The notes beneath the pieces were generated by a model. The model ran no database searches. It had not been told where the DNA came from and saw only the letters and a program-made list of their open reading frames with translations. Below are positions 55,201-63,800 of a stretch of DNA of 64,000 nt, piece after piece. Within the stretch, counting starts at the first letter, position 1, and each line of letters begins with the position of its first letter. The stretch comes from Tritrichomonas musculus (taxonomy: Eukaryota > Parabasalia > Tritrichomonadida > Tritrichomonadidae): contig JAPFFF010000011.1 of the NCBI GenBank assembly GCA_039105265.1, positions 4,216,001 through 4,280,000 on the forward strand, written 5' to 3'. The position numbers and the translations under genes were made by a program.

Positions 55201-56970
55201 AAATTCAAGATATTTAATCTTGAGATTAAAATTAAGTTCGTTTAAATCAACTTTTTCAAAAGCTTCTTTCAATTTTTCTATTGCATTTATATTATTTTGA
55301 TTTGCTGAAAGCAGAAGATAATGAATTGATTTATTAATTGAGTTTTTAAGATTTGGGTTTTCATAATAAATCACTCCAAGTTTATATTGTGCTTTTGGAT
55401 GATTTTGGTTGGCAAAAAATACAAGATATTGAATCTTAAGATTTAAATCAAGTTCGATTAAATCAACTTTTTCAAACAATTTTTTCAGTTTCTCGATTGC
55501 ATTTACATTATTCTGTTTTGATGAACGCAAAAAGTAATGAATTGCTTTGTTAATATTTTTAACTAAATATTTCCCTTCTTCATAGAATTCACCAAGAAAG
55601 TACTGTGCATGAGCATTTTGGTATTCTGCAAGGAAGATCAAAAATGAAAATGATTCGTTTGAATTAATATCATTGATCGATTTGATTGTGTCAATTTCTG
55701 ATATTTTCGATATTTTTATAAAAAAGCAATCATAAAAAATTTCGATTAGTCGATAAATATTTGGTCTAGACTTTGGATTAATATTTGTGCATTGAGAATA
55801 TATTTTTTCTAACAGTTTTGAATTATCTTGGCTAAATTCCTCGCATTTGTCTTTAAAAAACATAAATTCAATTATTTTTCCTATTGAATAAATGTCAACT
55901 TTTTGTGTAATTTTTTTTTTCTTTTTATCTTCAATTTCTGGTGCAACATAATAATGGCCGAATTCTCTATATATTTCTTTATTAGAGTTAATAGAAGACA
56001 CGCGAATCATTCGATCAAAATCGAAAAGAAATATAAGTGAATATCCAACAATGAAAATGTTGTTTGGTTTCAAGTCTACATACATGTATCCTTCCGAATG
56101 AATATATCTAAATATAACCAAAATTTCAAAAAAAAATTTAATTTTCATTCCTACAGAAAATTTATTTTCATCTATCTTCTCTAACGTTATTCCGTCGAGG
56201 AAGTCGATAATAATACATGGATAACCGTATCCTTCAACAGTGCCGAGAAGTCGGGGAATAAGTGGATGACTAATTTTACGATAAATGTTAAGCTCGTTTT
56301 CATATAAATCATTATTATTATCAATGAAAATTTTCATTGCACATAGTTTTTCATGTTTAATAAGATAAATTAATTCAACATCAGAAGTTTCATGACCTAA
56401 TTGACGAATTACTATAAATTCATCTTTTTTTACAAGCATTTCTGTAACTTTTTGACTGAAAATTTCGCGGCAGTGACAAATTACATCGAATTTTGAATTA
56501 GAATACGCTTTTTTGATTAAGAACGCATATATTGTTCTTTTAATTTGTTCATTAATTTTGGGCAAATCTTGGCTAACTTCAATACAAAATTCTTTATCAA
56601 ATTTTTTAATTTCATTTGTAAATATTATATCTTTATTTATATAACTGATTTTGAAATCTGGCGGTTTTTGTGTAATGTCCTCTGTAAAGCAATAAATTTC
56701 CGAATCATTGTTTAAAAATGATTTTAAATATTCTTTATCATTTTCTGCTATTAAAACCAAATTGTAGTCGAAACAAATTACATAAAAGTTTTCTTGCTTA
56801 TCTATAATGATAATGTTTGATTTATCTTGGATAGAATCAATATTAGGACAAATATTGGGATTCGGTGTGAAAATTGTGAAAGAAAACTTGGGTACAATCA
56901 ATTTATTCATAAAATCATTATTTGTTTTAAAAAAATTTCTTTTGGAATTCGGATTTAAAAAAGAATTCAT
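49270..56970 (-). CDS. Protein kinase with long Sel1-repeat array, 2566 aa
   Basis: The intact right-hand copy of the duplicated gene. Residues ~185-420 form a kinase domain: Lys213 in LCAMKIF, Glu226 in the C-helix (YENELNIY), Asp299, Lys301 and Asn304 in YMYVDLKPNN, Asp317 in LFDFDRM, and VAPEI. The HRD motif is reduced to YVD and DFG to DFD, but the residues needed for catalysis are present. After ~residue 440 come dozens of ~36-residue Sel1 repeats (A.YQLGMIYYEGK.I.RDI.KAI.YL..AA.QNH), interrupted at ~730-960 by an Asn/Ser/Lys-rich insert and a helical domain. Sel1 arrays form curved solenoids that bind partner proteins, so a scaffolded kinase is likely. No signal or membrane segment is seen. 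Confidence 0.9.
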   Translation of the reverse strand: MNSFLNPNSKRNFFKTNNDFMNKLIVPKFSFTIFTPNPNICPNIDSIQDKSNIIIIDKQENFYVICFDYNLVLIAENDKEYLKSFLNNDSEIYCFTEDITQKPPDFKISYINKDIIFTNEIKKFDKEFCIEVSQDLPKINEQIKRTIYAFLIKKAYSNSKFDVICHCREIFSQKVTEMLVKKDEFIVIRQLGHETSDVELIYLIKHEKLCAMKIFIDNNNDLYENELNIYRKISHPLIPRLLGTVEGYGYPCIIIDFLDGITLEKIDENKFSVGMKIKFFFEILVIFRYIHSEGYMYVDLKPNNIFIVGYSLIFLFDFDRMIRVSSINSNKEIYREFGHYYVAPEIEDKKKKKITQKVDIYSIGKIIEFMFFKDKCEEFSQDNSKLLEKIYSQCTNINPKSRPNIYRLIEIFYDCFFIKISKISEIDTIKSINDINSNESFSFLIFLAEYQNAHAQYFLGEFYEEGKYLVKNINKAIHYFLRSSKQNNVNAIEKLKKLFEKVDLIELDLNLKIQYLVFFANQNHPKAQYKLGVIYYENPNLKNSINKSIHYLLLSANQNNINAIEKLKEAFEKVDLNELNFNLKIKYLEFAAKENHPEAQYQLGMIYYENPNLKDSINESIHYLLLSAKQNNKRAREKLKEMFYKIELIKHELNTSLRIQYLQFNADENIPEAQYQLGVLYLEGNCVDQDINRSLNCFKMAASLNHVESIYMLGVLYLEGTHIEKDIEAAEYYLSMAAKQNHQEAQKLLDSINSEKSYFCTNQYFKLSNDSKTINNSNRQTNQNNNSNKNKMNEASVYYKLASDKNNNNISSRKKKVESNFVVSYEELVKSTTDQYYTANYEINTMIETFFSFTSSDIEKSTKESFSEQIIFFIENLKKYDEIKEKKNIQLLLDTIINIMKENDSYINDNESVKDKIVQWLLILIREKCFLIESLVSDIEDFIDYLRKFCSKKLYKTAIHYYEGDEGQENVYKSIDYFKNAANYGHVEAQYYLGIIYSEDKIVKRNIDEAIKYFSLASAQNHPEAQYRLGMIYYNGNYVQRNIEKAIYNLLMAADRNHSESQYQLGMIYYENQNLEDSIYKSIHYLLLSAKQNNERSKEKLDEIIEKVHLNELIPSTIEKVSELYYQLGILYLQKNYVYRDIKKSLNFLTLASSQNHVESQYKLGILYFVGKKIQRDIEKAISYLTSAADQNHSRSQHLLGMIYYENQNLKSSINKSIHYLLLSANQNNEMAKMRLKTIFGKFDSNELDGNLKIEYLEFLSKENVSEAKYQLGAFYSEGKEIQRDIKKAISYLTSAADQNHSRSQHLLGMIYYENQNLKSSINKSIHYLLLSANQNNEMAKMRLKTIFGKFDSNELDGNLKIEYLEFLSKENVSEAKYQLGAFYSEGKEIQRDIAKAISYLTSAADQNHSGSQHLLGMIYYENSNLKSSYNKSIHYLLLSANQNNEKATKMLSEIFKTINLNELDVNLRIKYIEFLSKENNPETQCHLGLLYLEGKLIHQNIDKSIDYFLRASRKHHPESLYQLGILFYEGIYAERSISKTMEYFSNAARKNHIGAQYQLGMIYYEGKYIKRDIEKAISYLTNAADQNHSESQHLLGMIYYENSNLKSSINKSIHYLLLSANQNNEMAKMRLKTIFGKFDSNELDGNLKIEYLEFLSKENVSEAKYQLGAFYSEGKEIQRDIAKAISYLTSAADQNHSGSQHLLGMIYYENSNLKSSYNKSIHYLLLSAKQNNEKATKMLSEIFKTINLNELDVNLRIKYLEFLSKENNPETQCHLGLLYLEGKLIHQNIDKSIDYFLRASRKHHPESLYQLGILFYEGIYAERSISKTMEYFSNAARKNHIGAQYQLGMIYYEGKYIKRDIEKAISYLTNAADQNHSESQHLLGMIYYENSNLKSSINKSIHYLLLSANQNNEMAKMRLKTIFGKFDSNELDGNLKIEYLEFLSKENVSEAKYQLGVFYSEGKEIQRDIEKAISYLTSAADQNHSGSQHLLGMIYYENQNLKSSYNKSIHYLLLSANQNNEKATKMLSEIFKTINLNELDVNLRIKYIEFLSKENNPETQCHLGLLYLEGKLVRRNIYKSLVYFLRASRKHHPESLYQLGIFYYEGIYVDRNIFKAKKCFSIAARKKHIGAQYQLGVIYYEGEYIRRDIKKAISYLQSAAEQNHSESQYQLGIIYYENKYVIRDIGKSLEYFIQASKRHHSEAQYQLGIIYYENINDNLNGKYSINKAIHYLLLSAKQNNAVSKEKLITIFLEVDLRYLYVNIKIEYLEFLSKENNPEAQYQLGLLYLEMESFQNIDKSLKYLLMAAKLNHSESQYRLGMIYYESQNLEDSIRYLLLSAKQNNTNAKEKLKEMFEKGDLSNFDVDLMIEYLEFLSNEEILEAQCQLGLLYYRRRLVRDIDKSLKYLLMAAKLNHPESQYLLGIIYYEGKYITRDIEKTIHYLQSAAEQNHSESQYRLGMIYYEGKDIERDIKRAVFYLQSAAEQKHPEAQYRLGVIYYEGDRDVDRDIQKAIEYLTLAHKQNHSDAKMLLADIYSKGEFVVKDISKAVIILNEYQSKYGSTQKKT
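50750..53460 (-). repeat. 864-bp higher-order repeat (eight Sel1 units) within the right copy
   Basis: Three nearly identical 864-bp blocks can be followed by the string CGCTCAACATTTTTGTAGCT at 50883, 51747 and 52611. They are followed by at least two 324-bp blocks (starts near 52781, 53105 and 53429). 864 and 324 bp are exactly eight and three 108-bp Sel1 units, so the frame is kept. The left gene copy has only one corresponding 864-bp block (near 41.7 kb), so expansion happened after, or was undone in, one copy. Confidence 0.9.
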
Positions 56971-57000
56971 AAATTATGATTTTAATATAGTTTATCTATT

Positions 57001-57365
57001 ATAAACTTTTTCAATATTTGTCTTTTTTCAATATAGAGGTGTATCGACGGGTGGCAAGCATTGAAAAGTGAAAATAAGATAAAATTCAATAATAAAAGAT
57101 TAGTATAAAAAAGAAGAATGTATTTATGATCTTTGGAATCCAATTATTTAGTTTGTAAAAAACGTCAATTTAGTTTTATCAAAGGGGAATTGATCTCTCA
57201 ATTTTTTGCAAAAATTTTTATCAAAAAAAAATTATATATACAAATAATAAATATATTTTTGAAAATATATATAATATATATATTATAAAGGAAATTAATA
57301 ATATAATATTTAAATATAAAACTAATTAATAATAAAATAATGCGAATTATAACAAAATTAAGAAT
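57001..57365. other. AT-rich upstream region of the right kinase-Sel1 gene
   Basis: About 365 bp with no gene visible. TCATAATTT lies just before the ATG on the minus strand (about 56971-56980) and may act as the initiator; the left copy has TCATTATTT in the same place. Confidence 0.45.
57356..57365. repeat. 10-bp target duplication, left copy
   Basis: AATTAAGAAT directly before the 57.4-kb element, repeated exactly at 57842-57851 directly after it. Confidence 0.85.
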
Positions 57366-57841
57366 AGACTTGTTATTTTGAGAATCGATATCAAAAACGT
57401 CACTTTTTTACATCTGATACTCGATTATTAGTTTACAAATCTGATATCGAGATTATCGATTATCAAGATATCAGACATGAAATGTGATATAAAAATAATT
57501 GTAAACTTGATATCAATTACCGAGATCTCGAGATCTCAAACAGATTTATCTTTTTTTATAATTGTTATTTATGATTTTATAATATCTAAAAATAAATAAT
57601 AGAATGTATTGATGTTTATTTTAAGATTAAAATCAAAAAATACATTCTTTTTTATGAAATATTTGAGAATGAATTACGATCATATATTTATCAAAAAGTT
57701 TAATTGAAAATTCTGATATCAAAAGCTGAGAAAAAAAATTCTCGATCTCTGAAATCAATCTCGTGAATCTGTGTATATTTATGTATCGATATCAAAAAGT
57801 CAATCAATTATCGATCTCGAGAATCGGAGAATAACAAGTCT
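57366..57841. mobile_element. 476-bp non-autonomous DNA element with 10-bp target duplication
   Basis: It starts AGACTTGTTATT and ends with the exact inverse AATAACAAGTCT. The ends continue as imperfect inverted repeats rich in GATATC and GAGAATCG motifs. Both sides carry AATTAAGAAT, a perfect 10-bp target duplication. A 16-bp palindrome, GAGATCTCGAGATCTC, lies at 57522-57537. No transposase frame is present. A target duplication of 9-11 bp is typical of MULE (Mutator-like) elements, so a MULE-derived MITE is the best guess. The perfect duplication indicates a fairly recent insertion. Confidence 0.85.
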
Positions 57842-57851
57842 AATTAAGAAT
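57842..57851. repeat. 10-bp target duplication, right copy
   Basis: AATTAAGAAT, exact partner of 57356-57365. Confidence 0.85.
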
Positions 57852-57859
57852 AATGAGAG

Positions 57860-59328
57860 AAATATAGGTGGGCCACCAATGAATTTTTATAACTTTTGCA
57901 CCATTAGATAGATTACATAATAATTATAGATGAAGTTTTTATGAATAATTTAAATTTTATTATTTTTTTTTTTTGGAAACTATTCAAATAGATATGATAA
58001 AATCTTTCAAAAATATTTGAAATAATTTTCTCAAAATTAAAAGAATTTAAAAAGATCATTCAATTTATATAAGAAAATTTCATTTATTAAGAATAAAAAT
58101 ATTTATTTTAATTTTAAATTAATTGTTTAATTTAATTTTGTTTAAAGTTATATCTTGTTGATTATAATCAAAGACAAAATGTAAAAAGAAATAAATGATT
58201 TTTTCTATACTGAAAATTTTGAATATAACAATTGAAACATGTTATAAAAATTCATTTTGAAAAAGTTAGAAAAAATCAATTATTCGATTATAATGATTTT
58301 GAAAATTTATTAGTATATGATTTATTCAAAAATATTTTAAAATATTATTTACTATTATATTTATATTTATAATATTATAATAAATATATATTATGTTTAT
58401 TTCTATTTAAATCGCTATATTTATAATTTTTATCAAAACTTATTTTTTTTTGAAATTTTAAAAATTCAAATAAATATAAAATAATTTTTATTTTGATTAT
58501 CTTTGCTTTTTAAATTTAAATTGAAATATATCATTTATATATATTTTTAATATATAATTCAACTATGAAATAATAATATTAATATAGATTTATTTAATTT
58601 TAAATTAAGATATTGCTTTTTCTAAAAATCTCAAAATTTCAATAAGGGAAAAAATAAAAAAAATATTTGAAAGCTTTTTTTATAAATTGAGAGAAAATTG
58701 AATAAAAAAAAGCTGATTTTAATTTTTTATGATTTTTTAATAAAGGTCCAATATTCTAGGACATATATCTGATTTTAATTTACCTTTATTTATACCAAAT
58801 TTATTGTTTGACCGTTTATAATTTCTTACCAAGTGGCTCCAAAATTGAATCATTCCGTTAACTAATTCAACTTTTTGAATATATTTCCCCAACTAACGTT
58901 TATCTTTGAAGTTATGTTATAACTAACTATATCAATAAAAAGCCTGGGCGATGAAGAAACTAAATATCAAAAAAGAAAACATTCAATTTTTTTATATACT
59001 TCTGAAAATTAAAAATACTTTTTATTTTAACTTTTTAGAGAAATCTATTAATTATTTTATATTGTTTCCAGATCATTCTTGATGTATGACATAGATAATA
59101 TCATAAAATAATAGAAATATGTATTTTAATTCATTTGAACATGTGATATTGCATATCATGTAATAAAAAAAAAGTTAATGAATATTAGTTCAAAACTTAA
59201 TTTAACAACTGCATCCTATCATATATGTGTTATATAAATATATATTATGAAATTGCTGAATAATTCTTAAAATTCGAAGAAAAAAAGAATTTTTTTAAAG
59301 TAAAAAAAAAAGTGGCCCACCTATATTT
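57860..59328. mobile_element. 1.47-kb segment bounded by 17-bp inverted repeats
   Basis: AAATATAGGTGGGCCAC at 57860 is exactly inverted at 59312-59328 (GTGGCCCACCTATATTT). If the mobile part starts at GGTGGGCCAC, each end is flanked by TA (57865-57866 and 59322-59323), as for Tc1/mariner-type insertions. The 1.4-kb interior is extremely AT-rich and holds no transposase frame. It could be a non-autonomous or long-dead element. The exact 17-bp match in such AT-rich DNA is unlikely by chance, because it contains the GC-rich GGTGGGCCAC core. Confidence 0.65.
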
Positions 59329-60803
59329 AAACTAGATTAAATCAAAAACCCCCTAAATTTCTGTTTTTGTGACTAATCGAAAATATAATGGTGTATTAAT
59401 TATTAGCTATTAATACTGATTAAAATATTATATAACCTCAAAAGGGAATAATGATCCTGTCTGGATATATAACTACATCGAAAATCATATTTTTTGATAT
59501 TGACAATTAATCTATCTATAAACATTTATTTATATTTTCAAGATTAAAACTTTCATTTTCCTATTATTGCGCAATTTTTAATAATTATCAACAATTTTTA
59601 AGCAATATTTAATATTTTGATATATTTTTTTTATTGTACTAAGTATCAAATAAATATATAAATTATTATAATTAATATATATTTTACTATTTTTAATATA
59701 TTTTATTTTTAATAACTTTTCATTCTCTTATCAAAATAATACGTTTTTCCTACAAAAAACTCTCAATTTAAAATAATTGCATACAATAAAATACGTTTTT
59801 CCTACAAAAAACTCTCAATATTTCAATGAAATTGTAAGATTTATTTTTTCTAATATAAAAAATTTTTAAGTTAACTATTTTTATATAACCAGTTTTTTAT
59901 ATTATAAATATATTTATGCATTTATTTACTTCAAATCATGAAAATTATTATTTTTGAAAAGAAATTCAAGGAATATTTTTTTAATATCAATTAAGAATAT
60001 CATTTTATTTATACTATGCTATCCATTTTTAAAAATATCTGTTAAAAAAGTTCAAAATGAAATAAACTATTCAAAAATAAAAAAATTTATATTGATCGAA
60101 TATCTTAATCTATTTTTGATATATCTCATAAAAAAGCATTAAATAATATAATTATTTGTTTTTATATGAAAATAACAGAAATATTTTATATTTTGTAAAA
60201 ATGAAATAGTAATTAAACAAAAAATAAAAAAATCATTTTATGTTCTAGCACTTTAAATGTAATCATTTTAATAAATAAAACTGTACTAATAACGCTAAAT
60301 CAAATAAGCAAAGCCAATAGAATGAATTTTGATTTTCAAAAGATTTTTAAATGATGATGATCAAGTAACTTTTTGGGGCAAAAACTGAAACAAAAAACAA
60401 AAACAGAATTTTGCTTTATGCACAAATTAAATGATTTATATCAGAGCAAACCCCAATTTTATTTTCAATGATTGATATCTAAATTATACTCATTGAAAAT
60501 CAAAAGAAATAGTTCAATAAAATTATTATTTATGATCTGAATAATAATTGCTGGATATCAAATGTATTAAAAAGAATAGAGGTATTTTGTTAGGAATAGT
60601 TTTTTAGCGCCGTAAAAAATTGTAAACGGTTTTTTAGGGGTTTTTTAAATCATATTAAAATGTATTTATATTTAAGGTTTTTTGTTTTGCAAGTTTAAAA
60701 AAAAAAAAATAAATAGTGTCAATGAAAAGAAAGGAAAAGGAAAAGATTAATCTCAAATTAATTTAATAAAACAACAAAGTAATAAAATAAATAATAAATC
60801 ACA
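59329..60803. other. Gene-free AT-rich DNA
   Basis: About 1.5 kb with no convincing frame. Apart from one 30-bp direct repeat (59.74-59.82 kb), nothing structured is visible. The final ~100 bp would contain the 3' end region of the leftward coiled-coil gene. Confidence 0.6.
59738..59819. repeat. Exact 30-bp direct repeat
   Basis: AATACGTTTTTCCTACAAAA with its continuation through CTCTCAAT occurs at 59738-59767 and again at 59790-59819, a 52-bp period with a 22-bp spacer. It is a short recent tandem duplication. Confidence 0.9.
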
Positions 60804-63800
60804 TTAAGTGCAAGATATGATTGGAGGTTTTTTCTTTTGCTGATACTGAGAATTCGATCCTTTCTCATAAGTATCATCATAATTAGAGTTATCATAGCAA
60901 TGATAACTGTTTCTGTCATCCAAGTTGTATCTGTAAAAGTTGTTGCTCTGTGTTGAGCTGCTTCCGTTGCTGCCGCCAGATGTGAGTGCGATTTTTCCAC
61001 TGAATCCGCTTCCGATTGATATAGAAGGCAATTTGCCAGAAATCTTCTGAATCCTTCTCATTGAAATGACAACGCAAATCAATGTCTGAAGTCCGATATT
61101 TCTATCGTTTTGTATGACTTGGTCCAGCGAGCCGAATTCATTTAACAGCTTCAAGAAGACGATCTTTTCATTTCGGAGGATTTCAATTCGCCTGAAAATT
61201 CGCCTTCTTCCGACGGTTGACAATATTTTCTCCTCAATTTTTGAACGGAGCTCTGAATCAAAGCGCGGATCATTTTCAATAGAATTCGAGCCTCTTTGCG
61301 CCATGTCCTTGACTGACGCTGCCAGGGCGGTTGATGTTGATGAGAATGATGAGAAATTGTCAGACAAAACCAAGTTCATACAATTTGCCCAACGTCTCCA
61401 GTTTTTCAATGATGATTCAAATTCGACCATTTTTCCTCTCAAATTTATGATTTTCTCGTTTTCAATTTCTGAGTCATTTTGGCCGTTCACCGATGATAAT
61501 GACGATAGGAGGAAAACTTTCGTGATAAGCTCGTTGTCACTTTTTACATTCAATCCGCTTTTCATTTCATCGAGCGTTTCTGTGCTCTTTTTGAGCAGCT
61601 TCTCTTTGCTTGTCGCTTCCTTGAGCTGCGACACAATTCGAGAGACAGTTTTGAGGCAGTTCTCTTCGGACATGCTATGTGAAAAGTCGTAGAAATCTTT
61701 GAGTTCTTCAACAAGTTGTTTTAAGAACTTTTTCTGACGGTTTTCATGGTCAATTTCTGCTCTTTTCAATTTTTCATTGAGTGATGTCTCAAAATTGGTT
61801 GCCATGGCGGTTATTTTCACCTGGTGAAGTGACTCTTGTCTTTCAAATTTTTCATTCAATGTTTTGTTTTTCAATGCAGAAATTTTGCTCTCAATTCTGG
61901 CATCATTCAATTCTTTATTCAATTTTTTGAGAGACTCTGTTTGATTTGCATTTTCATCTGCCAGCTTCTTCTCCCTCTCCTGGAAGTCCGAGTACTTCTG
62001 CTTGTACGACTCGATTAGTGTCTCGTAATTGGCCTTGATTACCTCAATTTTTGTGAACAACTCTTTGTTTTCGTTTTCAAGGTTTTTGTTCTCAATATTT
62101 TGTGTGTCCTCTGCCAATTCCACTTTCTTTCTCATTTCGTCCAAGTCGTCCAAGAGCTTCTTATTCAATTTCTTCTGTTTATTCAATTTCTCTTCGTAGT
62201 CGCTTTCAATTTTTGCGGTTCGTGAAGTGACCGCTTCATCTTTCTCAATTTCAAATTGTGAAAGACGCTCTGTCATAACCGCAATTGTTTCGGTCAATTC
62301 CTTATTTTCTTTAGATATTTGGTCATTGACTTCTTTGTTCGATTCCAGCTCGTTCTGCGTGTCAATGAGCTTGTCGGAGAGAACGTTTATTTTCTTTTCT
62401 TGCTCCTTCAAAATCTTCTCAAATTTCTTCTTCATTAGTTTAAAAAGACGTTGAAACTTTTTCTTATCATTTTCATCGTCTTTTGAAATTGTTTGGTTTA
62501 CGCAGCAGAACCTGGTGCTATCGTTGTTGAGACCGTTTGTGGCATTATCGTTTGCTGTGAACATTTCTGTGGCCTCTATCGTCGTCTCGGTTTCTACTTC
62601 CTTTCTGTGATTTTTGTGCTGCTTCTCGGACTTCATCTTGCTTTGCAAGTTCTCGAGCTCGTCAAGCAACTTCAGGTTCTTTTGACGCTCTGACTCGAGG
62701 AGACTCTTTGAATCATTCGCCACCATTTCGGCTTGGAGGAGCTCGTCTTTTATTTCCTGCAAATTGATGCCCAGTTCGTCAACTCTTTCCTCGAGGCGAA
62801 GCGAGTAATTTTTGAGAACATCTGCAACGGTTAGAATGACAAAAATCCTCTGCTGTTCGAGAGCTGATTTCTCATCAATAACAAAGCTTTCATCATCCTC
62901 GTTTGTGTCTGTGATATCAGAGCTGTCAATCGAAAAATCGCTGTCGCTTTGCTTCTCTTTTTCGTTCGTGTTTTCACTTTTGGCCTTCTTTTGCGTCTTG
63001 GCGAAAAGTGACTCTGTTATGTGGAGGAAGTCCGGCGCCATGAAGTCTATCCGCTTGTCTTCAAGGAAGCACGTGAGGCGCTGCACTAGATTCATGAGTG
63101 TCTCTTTGATGGCGGTTTTGCCAGTGTCCAAATAAGGATTCAAATTGAGGCCAATCAGACTCTGGTTGTCCATGAAGTAGTTGTTCGAGAAAATCCAGTC
63201 AATCGCGTCCGACGAGTTTGCAATCTTATCGAAGAAAACAAGAAGCGATGAGAGATAAACGCAAACTTCCTTAAACGATGAGAAATCAACTTTTTCTGAG
63301 GATTTACTACTATTATCAAGATTTTTCTCTTCTTCCACTTTTTCTGAATTATTCAAAAGGAAAGAAAAAGTGGAAAGAATTGAATTCAACGGTTCATTTT
63401 CATTTTCTTCTTGTGAATCACTGCTTGTTAGCATTGTTACAATATCTGCTCTCTTGCTTTCTTCTGCCAATGAAATCAGGTGTTTTTCAAGCAATTGAAT
63501 TTCATTCAATTCCATGATTTTGTCAACGCTTTTTGACGCCTTTTGCTCTTCATTTGGTCTGTCTTTATTTTTCTCTCTTTGAAGAACCTGGTTGCACAAA
63601 AAGTCAATCACTTTCTCTTGCTTGTTAATTATCTTATACAAATAATTTCTATTCTCTGAAATTTGAGAGAGTTCGTTTGATTGACTTTCAATTTGAGAAC
63701 TTAAATAGTCAAAGCATTCAGAGAAATTTTGGCCTGTGCTATTTTTTGATTCATTTGAAGAGATTCGCTTTTTTTGCTCTTCAAGGCTTCTCTCCAATTC

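Noticed and set aside
39845-56970. CRISPR-like regular repeats
   Set aside because: The ~108-bp period is a protein repeat in frame with conserved Sel1 residues, not short repeats with unique spacers.
57522-57537. GAGATCTCGAGATCTC palindrome as a separate regulatory site
   Set aside because: It lies inside the 476-bp DNA element, whose whole body is made of such palindromic motifs, so it needs no separate explanation.
59954-60142. 62-codon Lys/Ile-rich frame
   Set aside because: Composition is what AT-rich non-coding DNA gives, the start is weak and there is no neighbour context.
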